A stretch of 64,000 nt of DNA from Salinirubrum litoreum. GTDB taxonomy: Archaea; Halobacteriota; Halobacteria; Halobacteriales; Haloferacaceae. Positions 42,924 through 51,921 of the stretch are shown here, piece by piece (the first letter of the stretch is position 1; each line of letters begins with the position of its first letter). The notes beneath the pieces were generated by a model. That model had not been told where the DNA came from, did not search any database, and saw nothing but the letters and a program-made list of their open reading frames with translations. The stretch spans positions 372,001 through 436,000 of the forward strand of contig NZ_JAJCVJ010000001.1 of NCBI RefSeq assembly GCF_020567425.1, given 5' to 3'. Position numbers and translations under genes: made by a program.

Positions 42924-43523
42924 TCAGAGGTCGTCCCAGTAGTCCGGTTCGTTCCCCTCTCGCCACTTGATCGAACAGCCACGCGAGGCGTGCCAGTCCA
43001 GAGCGACCGACTCGCCCGCGAGGACGCTGTCGATGGCCCGCCGCATCTCGAAGCCCGGTTCGCCCGAAGGGTCGGCGTCGGGGTTCAGCGCGTCGTCCAG
43101 TCGACCGTGGTAGGCCAGTCGGAACGTCCCGTCGTCGTTGCGGAACAGGAACGGGTCGGGCGTGCAGACCGCACCGTAGGCGGCCGCGACCGACTGCGAC
43201 TCGTCGCGGAGGTACGCGTCGAACGCGATCCGGCCGGACTCGACGTACTCCCGCATCTTCTCGCCGGAGTCGTCGGGGTACTGCTCGGCGTCGTTCGGGT
43301 TGATGCCGACGACCGCCACGTCGTCGTAGTCGGCGGCGATCGCGTTCAGCGCACCCTCTTTGGCCTTCGCGTAGGGACAGTGGTTACAGGTGAAGACGAT
43401 CAACAGGGCGTCGTTGTCGGCGAAACTGTCGAGTGTGTACGTCTCGCCGTCGGTGCCCGGGAGTTCGAAACTCGGTGCCTCCTCGTTCTCGTCGACGATC
43501 CGGAGACTCTCTGCGGCTACCAT
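42924..43523 (-). CDS. Thioredoxin-fold redoxin (peroxiredoxin-like)
   Basis: 199 residues. The redox site is Cys46-Asn-His-Cys49 (FTCNHCPYAKAKEG) after a typical AhpC/TSA-type start (ENEEAPSFELPGTDGET). VVGINPNDAEQYPDDSGEKM and YGAVCTPDPFLF follow. The CxxC makes it a thioredoxin-like redoxin rather than a one-Cys peroxidase. The C-terminal HASRGCSIKWREGNEPDYW motif is common in this group, whose members may reduce disulfides or peroxides. Confidence 0.88.
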   Translation of the reverse strand: MVAAESLRIVDENEEAPSFELPGTDGETYTLDSFADNDALLIVFTCNHCPYAKAKEGALNAIAADYDDVAVVGINPNDAEQYPDDSGEKMREYVESGRIAFDAYLRDESQSVAAAYGAVCTPDPFLFRNDDGTFRLAYHGRLDDALNPDADPSGEPGFEMRRAIDSVLAGESVALDWHASRGCSIKWREGNEPDYWDDL

Positions 43524-43597
43524 ACGTCCACGTAGGCACGCCTCCCTCTAAGGTTCTGCTCTCTCGGCGGAGAATCGGCTCCGTTCGGATTCCAGTC

Positions 43598-43645
43598 GGG
43601 GCGGAAAGCGTCGAGGACGGAAGGCTTGGGGCGGAAGGGTCGAGG
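43598..43645. repeat. Imperfect 30-base direct repeat
   Basis: GGGGCGGAAAGCGTCGAGG at 43598-43616 recurs with two changes and a one-base gap at 43628-43645, in the intergenic space between the redoxin and zinc-protein genes. Confidence 0.4.
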
Positions 43646-43651
43646 CGGACG

Positions 43652-43816
43652 CTACTCGGCTCGGTCTACGTCGATCTGTTCCCGGAGGGCTTCGAGTTCG
43701 TCGGACTCTGCGAGGGCTTCGACGCGCTCGCGGAAGTGTTCTTCACAGAGACCGACTTTGATGCCGTCTTTCTCGGCGGCGTAGGCGGCATCGCGCTCGC
43801 AGTAGTGACAGCGCAT
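43652..43816 (-). CDS. Small Cys-rich haloarchaeal protein (DUF6757)
   Basis: 54 residues: MRCHYCERDAAYAAEKDGIK, then VGLCEEHFRERVEAL and an acidic helix ending VDRAE. CxxC near the start and CEEH later make one zinc knuckle. It matches the DUF6757 pattern from memory. It is immediately upstream of the PHP gene on the same strand, 26 bases away in the other direction, so it could be part of a small operon with the redoxin. Function unknown. Confidence 0.75.
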   Translation of the reverse strand: MRCHYCERDAAYAAEKDGIKVGLCEEHFRERVEALAESDELEALREQIDVDRAE

Positions 43817-43842
43817 ACTCGGACGTAGGGTCCCGACCCGGT

Positions 43843-44634
43843 TTAACTCTGCGCTCTCGGCAGATGCTGGGCGAATCGTGTGAACGCTTCACGAGGGAGG
43901 CCGTCCTTCCCGAGTTCGGTGCCGTGCGCGTCGGTGCCGCCGGTCAGGAGGAGGTCGTTGTCGGCGGCCACCGACTCGATCAGGTCGGTGTCGACCTCGC
44001 GGCCGTAGGGGTAGTAGCGCTCGATCGCGTCGAGTTCGCTCGTCAGCGCCAGCGCCGACGCCACGTCGTCGTACCGGAACGGGTGTGCGAGACCGACGAC
44101 CGCGCAGGCCTTCGAGAGCAGTTCGACGCCGCGCGCGAAGGAGGGGATCTCGCGGGCCACGTAGCAGGGACCGTCGTCGCCGATCAACTCGTCGAAACTC
44201 TCGCGGTAGTCGTAGGGGGCCTCGGACTCGTCGATGGCGCGGGCGACGTGCGGCCGACCGAGTCCTTCGCGGGGTTCGAGTTCCAGGTCCACATCCAGTC
44301 GGTCCTCCACGCAGTCGATGATCGCCGCCCCGCGTTCGATCCGGTCCTGCTGGATGCGGTCGATCTCGGCCGTCAGCGCGTCGGTCTGGGTGACGCCGTA
44401 GCCCAGGAGGTCGACCCGGAGGTCGTCGGCCTCGACCCGGAGTTCGATCCCGTTGACGACCGTCAGGCCGTCCATCTCGACGACCGGCGCGTCGAGTTCC
44501 GGGTGGTACCGGTCGTGGTCCGTGACGGCGACGCAGTCGAGACCGGCGACGCGTGCCGCCGTCGGCAGTTCGGGGATCGTCAACTCGCCGTCGGAGTTCG
44601 TCGTGTGGACGTGGAGATCCGCGACTACAGCCAT
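43843..44634 (-). CDS. PHP-domain phosphoesterase
   Basis: 263 residues. DLHVHTTNSDG (His at 8 and 10) and AVTDHDRYH are the first PHP metal ligands; IELRVEADDLRVDLLGYGV gives the Glu, and VGLAHPFRYDD and TGGTDAHGTE the later His/Asp. This is the trinuclear-metal fold of RNase AM, histidinol phosphatase and PolX. The size and VDLLGYG segment best fit the RNase AM/TrpH-like 3'-5' nuclease subgroup, but substrate is not proven. Confidence 0.88.
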   Translation of the reverse strand: MAVVADLHVHTTNSDGELTIPELPTAARVAGLDCVAVTDHDRYHPELDAPVVEMDGLTVVNGIELRVEADDLRVDLLGYGVTQTDALTAEIDRIQQDRIERGAAIIDCVEDRLDVDLELEPREGLGRPHVARAIDESEAPYDYRESFDELIGDDGPCYVAREIPSFARGVELLSKACAVVGLAHPFRYDDVASALALTSELDAIERYYPYGREVDTDLIESVAADNDLLLTGGTDAHGTELGKDGLPREAFTRFAQHLPRAQS

Positions 44635-44736
44635 ACTCGGGCGAAGTAGTGGCCCGGAAAAGTCCCTTCCGGTCTGTGATTAAGGACCATTAAGGAATAC
44701 CGACAGTGCAAGGTCGTACATGGAAAACCGTTAAGA

Positions 44737-45045
44737 ATGATCGGCGATTCCGAAGAAGTGATGCGCTTCAACGGCACCGGCGAACTGATCGACGCACACG
44801 AGTACCCGGCGACACGGGACGAACTCGTGTCGGCGTACGGCGACCAGACTATCGAACTCCAGAACGGGACGGAGACTATCGCCGACGTACTCGGTCGCCT
44901 CGGTCCGGAGACGTACGAGACGGCAGACGACGCGCGCACCGCACTCACGAGTGCAGTCAGCCACCGCGCCATCGGGCGACGGTTCTACAGCGACCGCGAC
45001 CCGACGATGCTTTCGGAGGACGGACCGACGCCGGTGTCGTTCTGA
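44737..45045 (+). CDS. DUF5789 family haloarchaeal protein
   Basis: 102 residues. YPATRDELVSAYGDQTIELQ, the ADVLGRLGPETYETADDART segment and SHRAIGRRFYSDRDPTML match DUF5789 as I know it. It may begin at ATG 44737 or at the ATG 44761 (MRFNGTGEL), which is closer to the family's usual start; the GTTAAG box (44730-44735) is about 28 bases before 44761 and would favour it. Small, acidic and cytosolic. Function unknown. Confidence 0.75.
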   Translation: MIGDSEEVMRFNGTGELIDAHEYPATRDELVSAYGDQTIELQNGTETIADVLGRLGPETYETADDARTALTSAVSHRAIGRRFYSDRDPTMLSEDGPTPVSF

Positions 45046-45175
45046 GCATCGGCATACTCGTTCCTCGACACCGCGACCGATCCCTCGACGGGGCACCGGG
45101 CCACCGTCGTCTCCAGCATACGGGGCGGGCCGTCGCCCGCCTGTCGAGTGAAGCAGGGTCTATCAACCACCGACG

Positions 45176-46201
45176 TCACACCCACTCGATCCCGCGATCC
45201 AGATCGAGTGGGACACTGCCTTTCTTGTACCCTTCCACGTGTCCGGACGGGCGAGTCCGGAAGACGACCGCCGGGCGATGCCGCACCGGTGGTTGTTCGC
45301 CACGCACCGCGAACCAGTCGTCGTCCGGGAACGACGAACAGTCCACGAACAGCGTGACGCCGCCGCCGTGGGCCTCCAGTTGGCCGGAGGTCTTCGTCTC
45401 GGCGGTGTCTCTGACGGCCGCGACCGGGTTGCTCGCCGACCGGCGGTTCGGCGGCACCGGCCGCGTCACCTCGACCAGCGTCTCGCGGTCGTCGGTGACC
45501 GGTCCACCGGGGCGCGGACTCGCCCGGTAGTCCAGCGAGTGGCCGGTCGTCACCTCTATCTCCGGCGTGAGGTCGTAGCCCGCCGCGTAGAGCAACTGCG
45601 CCGCGTCGAACTCACCCATCGCGGCGGTCATCCGGACCAGGTCGAGTTGGGGCGAGGTGCCGAGTTTGCCGGCCATCACCTCGCGGTAGTCGTCGAGTGC
45701 GCCGGTCGCCAGAAACTCCTCGTAGAACGCCAGCGCCTCGTCGCGAGAGGCGTCCGGAAATCCGGCGGCGTGGTCGTGGAAGAACTCTCTGGTCGTGTGT
45801 CTGCCGTCCTTCGAGAGGAAGACGGGCAGGAAGAACCACGAGAGGTGCGGGTAGGGTTCGAGCCACGGCGACTGCTCGTGGAGTTCGGCCGTCAGTTCCC
45901 GTGTCGCCCACCGCGAGACCTGGTAGGGCACTTCCTCGAAGCCGAACTTGTCCGTCCGCCAGAGGGCGCTCGGCGTCTCTGTGTTGCCCATCCAGTAGGC
46001 CCCCTCGTCGCTCCAGCAGAACAGCGCGGTGTCGCCGTTGTCCATGTCGAATCTGACGGCGTCGTAGTCGGGCGGTGGGCTGAACCACGGGGTCGACATC
46101 GACGCGCCGATGTTCTGGTCGAGCGAACCGAGGAGTTCCGACCGGACGCGGTGCTCGGTCCACCGACCGGGGTCGTATCGAAAGCGAAGGGGCCGTGCCA
46201 C
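45176..46201 (-). CDS. DUF5784 family haloarchaeal protein
   Basis: 341 residues from a GTG (VARPLRFRYDPGRWTEHRV). Highly characteristic segments: TPWFSPPPDYDAVRFDMDNG, FCWSDEGAYWMGNTETP, PHLSWFFLPVFLSKDGR and TPEIEVTTGHSLDYRA. Lengths agree with DUF5784 members I recall, including the start. No catalytic motif is known. A C-terminal variable segment (about 255-290) may be disordered. Convergent with the DUF5789 gene. Confidence 0.8.
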   Translation of the reverse strand: MARPLRFRYDPGRWTEHRVRSELLGSLDQNIGASMSTPWFSPPPDYDAVRFDMDNGDTALFCWSDEGAYWMGNTETPSALWRTDKFGFEEVPYQVSRWATRELTAELHEQSPWLEPYPHLSWFFLPVFLSKDGRHTTREFFHDHAAGFPDASRDEALAFYEEFLATGALDDYREVMAGKLGTSPQLDLVRMTAAMGEFDAAQLLYAAGYDLTPEIEVTTGHSLDYRASPRPGGPVTDDRETLVEVTRPVPPNRRSASNPVAAVRDTAETKTSGQLEAHGGGVTLFVDCSSFPDDDWFAVRGEQPPVRHRPAVVFRTRPSGHVEGYKKGSVPLDLDRGIEWV

Positions 46202-46311
46202 GGGGGCAGGTAACGCGCCATCCCGTTTACGTCTTCCGAGCGTCGGGCGACTGGGCGTGGCTCGCAGGTTGCTCGACTCTGGTTCGTCACACCAACTCCT
46301 GTAAACGACCG

Positions 46312-46323
46312 TTACATATATAA
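46312..46323 (+). promoter_or_regulatory. TATA-like box for the DUF5786 gene
   Basis: TTACATATATAAC is centred about 33 bases before the ATG at 46351, one of the clearest AT boxes in the window. Confidence 0.6.
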
Positions 46324-46350
46324 CGGCGAATTGCCAAGTCAAGTCGTACC

Positions 46351-46527
46351 ATGTCAATGGGTGCCTATGACGAGGACGAACACGAGCGTCGTGAGCAGAA
46401 GGCCAGTCAAGTCGACACCGACTTCGACGACGTTCGGACAGAGTACCGGGGGAAAGTAGAGTACGACTCCGGTGACTCTGCGGAGGCGCTCCTCGACCAG
46501 TTCCACGAGATGCAGGACGGCGACTGA
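46351..46527 (+). CDS. DUF5786 family small acidic protein
   Basis: 58 residues: MSMGAYDEDEHERREQKASQ, a VRTEYRGKVEYDSGDSAEAL segment, and an LDQFHEMQDGD tail. It is the DUF5786 pattern as I recall it, one of the most conserved small haloarchaeal proteins. The strong TATA box supports it. No known function; strongly acidic and probably monomeric or partly disordered. Confidence 0.85.
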   Translation: MSMGAYDEDEHERREQKASQVDTDFDDVRTEYRGKVEYDSGDSAEALLDQFHEMQDGD

Positions 46528-46605
46528 GCCGCCTTCTCACTCTGTACCGACGGGTCGTGAGCGACGGCTCTGGCGGTCTGTCGGTGGCCGCGAGAGGTAT
46601 GATGC

Positions 46606-47865
46606 TCAGACCGGTCGCGCGAACGCGTACACCGTCTGGTGGCTCGTGATCTCGACGTCGGCGAAGTCACCCGGTTCGAGGCCGTACTCCGACGCGTTCT
46701 GGACGATCACCTGCCGGTACGCCGAGTCCCGGCACTTCACCGAGTCGCCGGTGCCGTCCTCGACCACCAACACCTCGCGCCGGTCGCCGATCATCGACTC
46801 GTAGGCCTCGGCGACGACGTCCATCTTCAGGTCGGTCATCTCCGAGGAGCGTTCCTTCTTCAGCGTCCCGCCGAGGCCCTTCATGTCGGCCGCGTCGGTG
46901 CCGGGCCGCTTCGAGAAGCGCGTGACGTTGATCTTCTCCGGGCGGGTCTCCCGCAGGAGTGCGAGACTCTGCTGGAAGTCGGCGTCCGTCTCCGAGGGGA
47001 AGCCGACGATGAAGTCCGTCGAGAGCGTCCAGTAGTCGAGTGCGTCGTCGAACGCCGCCACGACCTCCAGATACTCCTCGACGCAGTGCTGGCGGCGCAT
47101 GTCGGCCAGCACCTCGTCGCTGCCGGACTGGACCGGCGCGTGGATGAAGTCGTACAGTTCCTCGTGGCGCGCGAACACGTCGGCCAGTTCCTCGCGCACG
47201 CCGTGGAGGCCCTTCGGGTTCGCCATGCCGACCCGGACGCGGAACTCGCCGTCTATCTCCGAGCAGATCCTGTCGAGCAGTTCCGGCAGGAGACTCGTCC
47301 CCTGGTTCACGTCCCACCCGTAGACGCCGGTGTCCTGTCCGGTGATCCTGATCTCCTTCGCGCCGGCGTGGACCAGCGCGCGGGCCTTCTCGACGTTCTC
47401 TTCGACGGAGGGCGACTCGATGCGCCCCGTCGCACGCTTGGTGATGCAGTACGAACAGTCGGACATACAGCCCCGCGCGATGGGGAGGATGCCGATCACG
47501 CCGTCGAGAATCGGTTCGGTGTCGGGTGTGACGGTCGGACACTCGCCGTTCATCGCGGCCTGCGGCACGTCGTCCCAGTGGAGTACCTCCGCGTCGATGC
47601 CGGCCTCGCGGAACTCCTCGCCTTGCGCGAGTGCCATACAGCCGGTGACGATGAGGTCGGCGGTCTCCTCCTGTAACTCCTCGGCCCGGCGGAGCATGTT
47701 GCGCTCCGTCTTCTCGACGACCGTGCAGGTGTTGAGGATCGCCACGTCGGCGTCCGCGGGGCCGTCGGCCGGGTGGTGGCCGCCGTCCCGGAGGGCCTGC
47801 TCGATCTGCCGGCTCTCGCCCCGGTTGGACGTACAGCCGTATGTCTCGATGTGATACCGGGCCAT
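46606..47865 (-). CDS. tRNA t6A methylthiotransferase (MiaB/MtaB family)
   Basis: 419 residues. The N-terminal cluster Cys are 11, 47 and 76 and the radical-SAM CxxxCxxC is 133, 137 and 140 (CMSDCSYC). The HIETYGCTSNRGESRQIEQA start and the C-terminal TRAM region (about 350-415, GDRREVLVVEDG) fit the archaeal e-MtaB group that makes ms2t6A at tRNA position 37. A GCTTTTTGCC box lies about 30 bases before the ATG. It is convergent with the DUF5786 gene. Confidence 0.93.
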   Translation of the reverse strand: MARYHIETYGCTSNRGESRQIEQALRDGGHHPADGPADADVAILNTCTVVEKTERNMLRRAEELQEETADLIVTGCMALAQGEEFREAGIDAEVLHWDDVPQAAMNGECPTVTPDTEPILDGVIGILPIARGCMSDCSYCITKRATGRIESPSVEENVEKARALVHAGAKEIRITGQDTGVYGWDVNQGTSLLPELLDRICSEIDGEFRVRVGMANPKGLHGVREELADVFARHEELYDFIHAPVQSGSDEVLADMRRQHCVEEYLEVVAAFDDALDYWTLSTDFIVGFPSETDADFQQSLALLRETRPEKINVTRFSKRPGTDAADMKGLGGTLKKERSSEMTDLKMDVVAEAYESMIGDRREVLVVEDGTGDSVKCRDSAYRQVIVQNASEYGLEPGDFADVEITSHQTVYAFARPV

Positions 47866-47890
47866 TCGTGCCCGGAGTTACCCGTGCGTG

Positions 47891-47900
47891 GCAAAAAGCG
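47891..47900 (-). promoter_or_regulatory. TATA-like box for the methylthiotransferase gene
   Basis: CTTTTTGC on the complementary strand, about 30 bases before the ATG at 47865. Confidence 0.45.
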
Positions 47901-47911
47901 CGACGGTCGGG

Positions 47912-47969
47912 GGTGGGTGTGTGTCGGCGTGGCGCGATTCGAACCGCCGAGGAGTGGGACACACCCACC
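47912..47969. repeat. Inverted repeat upstream of the DUF87 ATPase gene
   Basis: GGTGGGTGTGT (47912-47922) and its exact complement ACACACCCACC (47959-47969), 11 bases each with a 36-base spacer. A second ACACCCACC copy occurs at about 48014-48022. It lies in the divergent region between the methylthiotransferase and ATPase genes. Confidence 0.65.
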
Positions 47970-48032
47970 GGCGTCTGACGACTGTCCGACGGAGAGTTAT
48001 GTGGAGTCGGCGACACCCACCGACAAGCACCG

Positions 48033-50126
48033 ATGAGCAAGGAGACGATCACAGTCGCGGACGTGAGCAGGGGGGTCGGGGGGAGCGACGAGACCGAACC
48101 GGGAACCAGCGTCGAGTTGCCGGTCGTCGAACTCCTGACGGGGCGCGGGTTCGTGACCGGGAAGTCGGGGTCCGGGAAGTCGAACACGGCGAGTGTCATC
48201 ATCGAGAAACTACTGGACAACCGCTTTTCCACGCTGATCGTCGACACCGACGGGGAGTACTACGGCCTGAAAGAGGAGTACGAGATCCTCCACGTCGGGG
48301 CCGACGAGGAATGTGACATCGTCGTCAGCCCGGAACACGCCGAGAAGATCGCCGAACTCGCCTTAGAACAGAACATCCCCATCATCCTCGACGTCTCGTC
48401 GTTCTTAGACGAGTCCGAGGCCGAGGAACTGCTCCTGAACGTCACCCGCCAACTGTTCGCCAAGGAGAAGAAACTGAAGAAGCCGTTCCTGATGCTCGTC
48501 GAGGAGGTCCACGAGTACATCCCCGAAGGCGGCGGGATGAGCGAGGTCGGGAAGATGCTCATCAAGGTCGGGAAGCGCGGCCGGAAACACGGCCTCGGCA
48601 TCGTCGGCATCAGCCAGCGCCCGGCCGACGTGAAGAAGGACTACATCACCCAATGTGACTGGCTGGTCTGGCACCGCCTGACGTGGCAGAACGACACGAA
48701 GGTCGTCGGACGCATCCTCGGCTCGGAGTACGCCGACGCCATCGAGGAGATGAGCGACGGCGAGGCGTTCATGATGACCGACTGGTCCGAGTCGCTCCGC
48801 CGGGTGCAGTTCCACCGCAAGCAGACCTTCGACGCGGGCGCGACCCCCGGACTGGACGACTTCGAGCGACCCGAACTGAAGTCGGTCTCCAGTGACCTCG
48901 TCAGCGAACTCTCGGACATCTCAGACGAGAAGGAACGCCGTGAATCGGAGATCGCCGACCTGAAGCAGGAACTCGACAAGAAGCGCCAGCGCATCCAGCA
49001 GTTGGAACGCGAGTTGGAGGAGGCCAGAGACCTCTCGGAGATGGCCGACCAGTTCGCGCAGGCGATGCTCCGGAAGTCCGGTGCCTCCTACCACGGAGGC
49101 GACGGGTCGAACCCGTACCGCGACGACGACGGGCAGGCCGGACTGGAAGACTACGAACGGGCTGGCGAGACCGGGGAAACAGACGAGGAGACTCCGACCG
49201 ACGAGTCGGTCGCGACGACGTCGACTCACGAGACGCCCGAGAGCGAACGCTCCGATCGCGAGACGCCACAGATCGAGGACCCCTTCGGTGACGCGACGGC
49301 GTACCCCGGGACCGAGGAGGAGTCGTCGGCAGACGATCCCGCGATGGCCGGTGACGCCGGTGCGACGACGGGAGGCGGCGAGACGCCCACCGACGAGGCG
49401 GTGTCGACCGACAACCGGGGGCGAGAGTCGGCGACAGCGACCGAGACGGCCGACGAACCGACGACCGACCTCCCGGTCGAACTCGACGCCGGCCTCGGCG
49501 AGAAGCGACCCATCGTCTCCCACCTCCGGGCGCTCATCCGCGAACTCGACCCGATCTCACGAGAGATGCTGGCTCACTACCGCGAGACCGGCGCGAGCGA
49601 TCCGGTCGAGGCACACGTCGCCGTCGGCGGGTCCGGTGACACCAACGTCGCGTACAGTCGGAACCGACCACTCCGCCAGACCGGGCTGATCGAACACCAG
49701 CGCGCCGGCCAGTACGGCTACGCGCTCCCCGACATCGTCCGGGAGACCTACGCCGACGAACTCGCGGAGGACGAACTCGTGGCGGTCGTCCAGGCGGTCG
49801 AGGAGGTGTTCGTCGACGAGGCCGACCTCGAGGCGACGCCGTGGGCCGACGGCCTGTTCGGTCGGCCCGACGGACCGGAGTCGGGTGCCGGTGACGACGC
49901 CGGGGCCGACGACGGCGTCGAGGTGTTGAAACACGAGGAACCGGCACCGGCCGAGAAACCAGAGCGACTCCACGGGCTCGACACGCCGGACGACGCGGAG
50001 GTCGTCGAGTCGGCCGACACTGACTCGCCTGCCGAGGAGGGCGAGAGCGGGACCGAGTCGGCGTCGAGACGCGAGTCGGAGGCCGACGACGCACCGAGCG
50101 ACGGTGCCGAGATCATCGACCAGTAG
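48033..50126 (+). CDS. DUF87/HerA-like ATPase with coiled coil
   Basis: 697 residues. Walker A GKSGSGKS is at 43-50 and Walker B LMLVEEVHEYIPEGGG near 155; GISQRPADVKKDYITQCDWL is the sensor region of HerA/VirB4-type ATPases. After residue 290 comes a coiled coil (SDEKERRESEIADLKQELD ... LEREL), an acidic Asp/Glu/Thr linker (about 350-480) and a C-terminal domain ending with winged-helix-like REMLAHYRETGASDPVEAH and GLIEHQRAGQYGYALPDIVR, then another acidic tail. HerA proteins form hexameric DNA pumps in end resection; this version has no NurA neighbour. Confidence 0.82.
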   Translation: MSKETITVADVSRGVGGSDETEPGTSVELPVVELLTGRGFVTGKSGSGKSNTASVIIEKLLDNRFSTLIVDTDGEYYGLKEEYEILHVGADEECDIVVSPEHAEKIAELALEQNIPIILDVSSFLDESEAEELLLNVTRQLFAKEKKLKKPFLMLVEEVHEYIPEGGGMSEVGKMLIKVGKRGRKHGLGIVGISQRPADVKKDYITQCDWLVWHRLTWQNDTKVVGRILGSEYADAIEEMSDGEAFMMTDWSESLRRVQFHRKQTFDAGATPGLDDFERPELKSVSSDLVSELSDISDEKERRESEIADLKQELDKKRQRIQQLERELEEARDLSEMADQFAQAMLRKSGASYHGGDGSNPYRDDDGQAGLEDYERAGETGETDEETPTDESVATTSTHETPESERSDRETPQIEDPFGDATAYPGTEEESSADDPAMAGDAGATTGGGETPTDEAVSTDNRGRESATATETADEPTTDLPVELDAGLGEKRPIVSHLRALIRELDPISREMLAHYRETGASDPVEAHVAVGGSGDTNVAYSRNRPLRQTGLIEHQRAGQYGYALPDIVRETYADELAEDELVAVVQAVEEVFVDEADLEATPWADGLFGRPDGPESGAGDDAGADDGVEVLKHEEPAPAEKPERLHGLDTPDDAEVVESADTDSPAEEGESGTESASRRESEADDAPSDGAEIIDQ

Positions 50127-50207
50127 TCGGCCTGCTCGCGACGTACTCCAGGGAGAACCGCGGACACAGAAGGGTTAACACCGGGTCACGTAGATGGTAT
50201 ATCGGGA

Positions 50208-50588
50208 ATGTCGGGACTCGGAGAGCAGGCAGAGCTGATCGCGTTCTGCCGAGAGATGGTCGGTGACGCGTTCTACGGGGTCATCGCGTACTGGGCGGAC
50301 GACTTCGAACTCCTGCACATCCACGACACGATCCGGACGGTCGTCACCGACGATCAGGTCCAGTCGCTGGTGGAGAACGCCCGCGACATTCACGCGGTCG
50401 TCACCGACGCGGGGAGCGTCGACTCGGCCGTCGGTCGCCCCCGAACGGTTCTCACCGAGTTCCAGAACATGCTGACGGTGCAGGTGCCGGTCGACGAGCA
50501 CCGCGGCGTCGTCGTCGCGTTCGACCCCTCTGTCGGGAGTAACTTCACGGAGTTCACTCACCGACTCGCACAGCGAATCGACGCCTGA
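50208..50588 (+). CDS. Uncharacterised haloarchaeal protein, likely sensory
   Basis: 126 residues. Mixed alpha/beta: GDAFYGVIAYWADDFELLHI, IRTVVTDDQVQSLVENARD, FQNMLTVQVPVDEHRGVVVA and FDPSVGSNFTEFTHRLAQRI. The shape is reminiscent of Roadblock/PAS-like small sensor folds but I cannot assign one. A GGGTTAAC box about 33 bases before the ATG supports it. It is conserved-looking and cytosolic. Confidence 0.6.
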   Translation: MSGLGEQAELIAFCREMVGDAFYGVIAYWADDFELLHIHDTIRTVVTDDQVQSLVENARDIHAVVTDAGSVDSAVGRPRTVLTEFQNMLTVQVPVDEHRGVVVAFDPSVGSNFTEFTHRLAQRIDA

Positions 50589-50614
50589 CGACCGACGCGG
50601 GACGCCGCTCGACG

Positions 50615-51262
50615 TTACCGGAGCGGCGCGACCAGGTCCTCGAGTGCGGCGCGGGGGTCGTCGGCCTTCGCGACGCCCGAGGCCAGCAGGATGCCGGTGG
50701 CACCGAGGTCGCCGGCGGCGGCCACGTCGTCGCCGGTCGAGATGCCGGCACCGCAGTAGACGTCGACGTCGTCGTCCACGGCCGCCGCCGCCTCGACCGC
50801 GTTCCGGACGATGTCCGGGTCGGCGTCGCTGACGGGGTCCGGACCGCCGATCAGTTCCGGCGGTTCGACGGCCACCGAGTCGGGACCGAGTGCGGTCACG
50901 CCGGCGATCTGTTCGGGGTTGTTCGCACAGACACACGTCTCCAGGTCGGCACGCCCGGCCGCATCGAGGGAGGCGTCGATGTCTGCGAGTTTCATGCGGT
51001 TCTCGGAGTGGTTGAGCAGGGTGCCGGTCGCGCCCGCCTCCGCGACTGCCTCGGCGAGCGTCGACCCGGTGTGACTGCCGTAGTCGTTCGGGCTGACGTG
51101 CTGTGCCCACGTCTCGACGCCGGTGTCGGCCACCTGTGAGAGGTGTGCGGCCTGCGGCGCGACGGCGATGCGGACGCCCGAGTCGTCGGCGACGTCTCTC
51201 GCGGCTGTGGCGACTTCGACCGGATCGCAGGGGTACGCCTTGAGGTTGACGAGGATGAACAT
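50615..51262 (-). CDS. tpiA: Triosephosphate isomerase
   Basis: 215 residues, the short archaeal type. [13 protein letters not shown] provides the Asn/Lys site, [10 protein letters not shown] the catalytic His, AVEPPELIG the catalytic Glu and [15 protein letters not shown] the phosphate loop. It interconverts dihydroxyacetone phosphate and glyceraldehyde-3-phosphate. A CTATTTGG box (complementary, 51287-51294) lies about 29 bases before the chosen ATG. The ATG three codons upstream is possible but the box fits 51262. Confidence 0.95.
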   Translation of the reverse strand: MFILVNLKAYPCDPVEVATAARDVADDSGVRIAVAPQAAHLSQVADTGVETWAQHVSPNDYGSHTGSTLAEAVAEAGATGTLLNHSENRMKLADIDASLDAAGRADLETCVCANNPEQIAGVTALGPDSVAVEPPELIGGPDPVSDADPDIVRNAVEAAAAVDDDVDVYCGAGISTGDDVAAAGDLGATGILLASGVAKADDPRAALEDLVAPLR

Positions 51263-51356
51263 CACTCTCACCTGCGTCCGACGAGACCAAATAGCTGATC
51301 GTTCAGACGCGTTCGGCGGGCACGTCGACCCACCCCACGGTAAGAGAGGTTCCCGC

Positions 51357-51896
51357 TCAGTCTTTCCGCTTCACCACGTCACCGAGCGTCGTCGTCGTCG
51401 AGGACCCCGAGGACCACTCCTCCTCCTCGTCGTCCACACCTTCGACGAGCGAGATGTCCAGTTCGCGCTCCAACTTCGTCCGCACGTCGTCGGAGGGGAG
51501 GATGTCGCCGCGTTCGAGTTTCCGGATGAGACTCGCCTTCTCGTTCAGTTCCTTTGCGAGGTCCTCCTGGCTCAGTCCGCGCGACTCGCGGGCCTGCCGG
51601 ATACGGTCGTCGTAGTCCGCCGCGACTTCGTCCATGTCGTCGAACATGTCGCGTCTCCGCCGACGCGACCCACCGCCGGAACTGGACGACCCGGACCCGG
51701 AGGAACCTGACGACCCGGACTTCGCCTTGCCGGACGAGGAGGACGTGGAGTACTTCGACGAGGAGGAACTGGAAGACTCAGTGCGCACCTCGGTCCCGAA
51801 CTCCTTGCAGTCGTCGCAGAGTTCGAGTTCGGCACCCTCGACTTTCGTGGTCGTGAGTGCGGCCTGCTCTTTGCCGCACATCTCGCACTGGGGCAT
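51357..51896 (-). CDS. mbf1: Archaeal multiprotein bridging factor (aMBF1)
   Basis: 179 residues. An N-terminal zinc ribbon ([18 protein letters not shown], then CDDC), a Ser/Gly linker of about 40 residues, a basic run of five Arg, then a Cro/cI-type [35 protein letters not shown], with a C-terminal acidic tail. aMBF1 associates with ribosomes and transcription factors. The strong TATA box at 51922-51928 is about 29 bases before the ATG. The linker is longer than I expect for the family. Confidence 0.93.
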   Translation of the reverse strand: MPQCEMCGKEQAALTTTKVEGAELELCDDCKEFGTEVRTESSSSSSSKYSTSSSSGKAKSGSSGSSGSGSSSSGGGSRRRRRDMFDDMDEVAADYDDRIRQARESRGLSQEDLAKELNEKASLIRKLERGDILPSDDVRTKLERELDISLVEGVDDEEEEWSSGSSTTTTLGDVVKRKD

Positions 51897-51921
51897 AGTA
51901 CGCGGATAGACGACCGCCGGG

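Noticed and set aside
47925-47960. tRNA gene or tRNA fragment in the spacer before the DUF87 gene
   Set aside because: Only a T-arm-like string is present. No anticodon arm, D-arm or acceptor stem could be paired, and the stem after the loop does not match.
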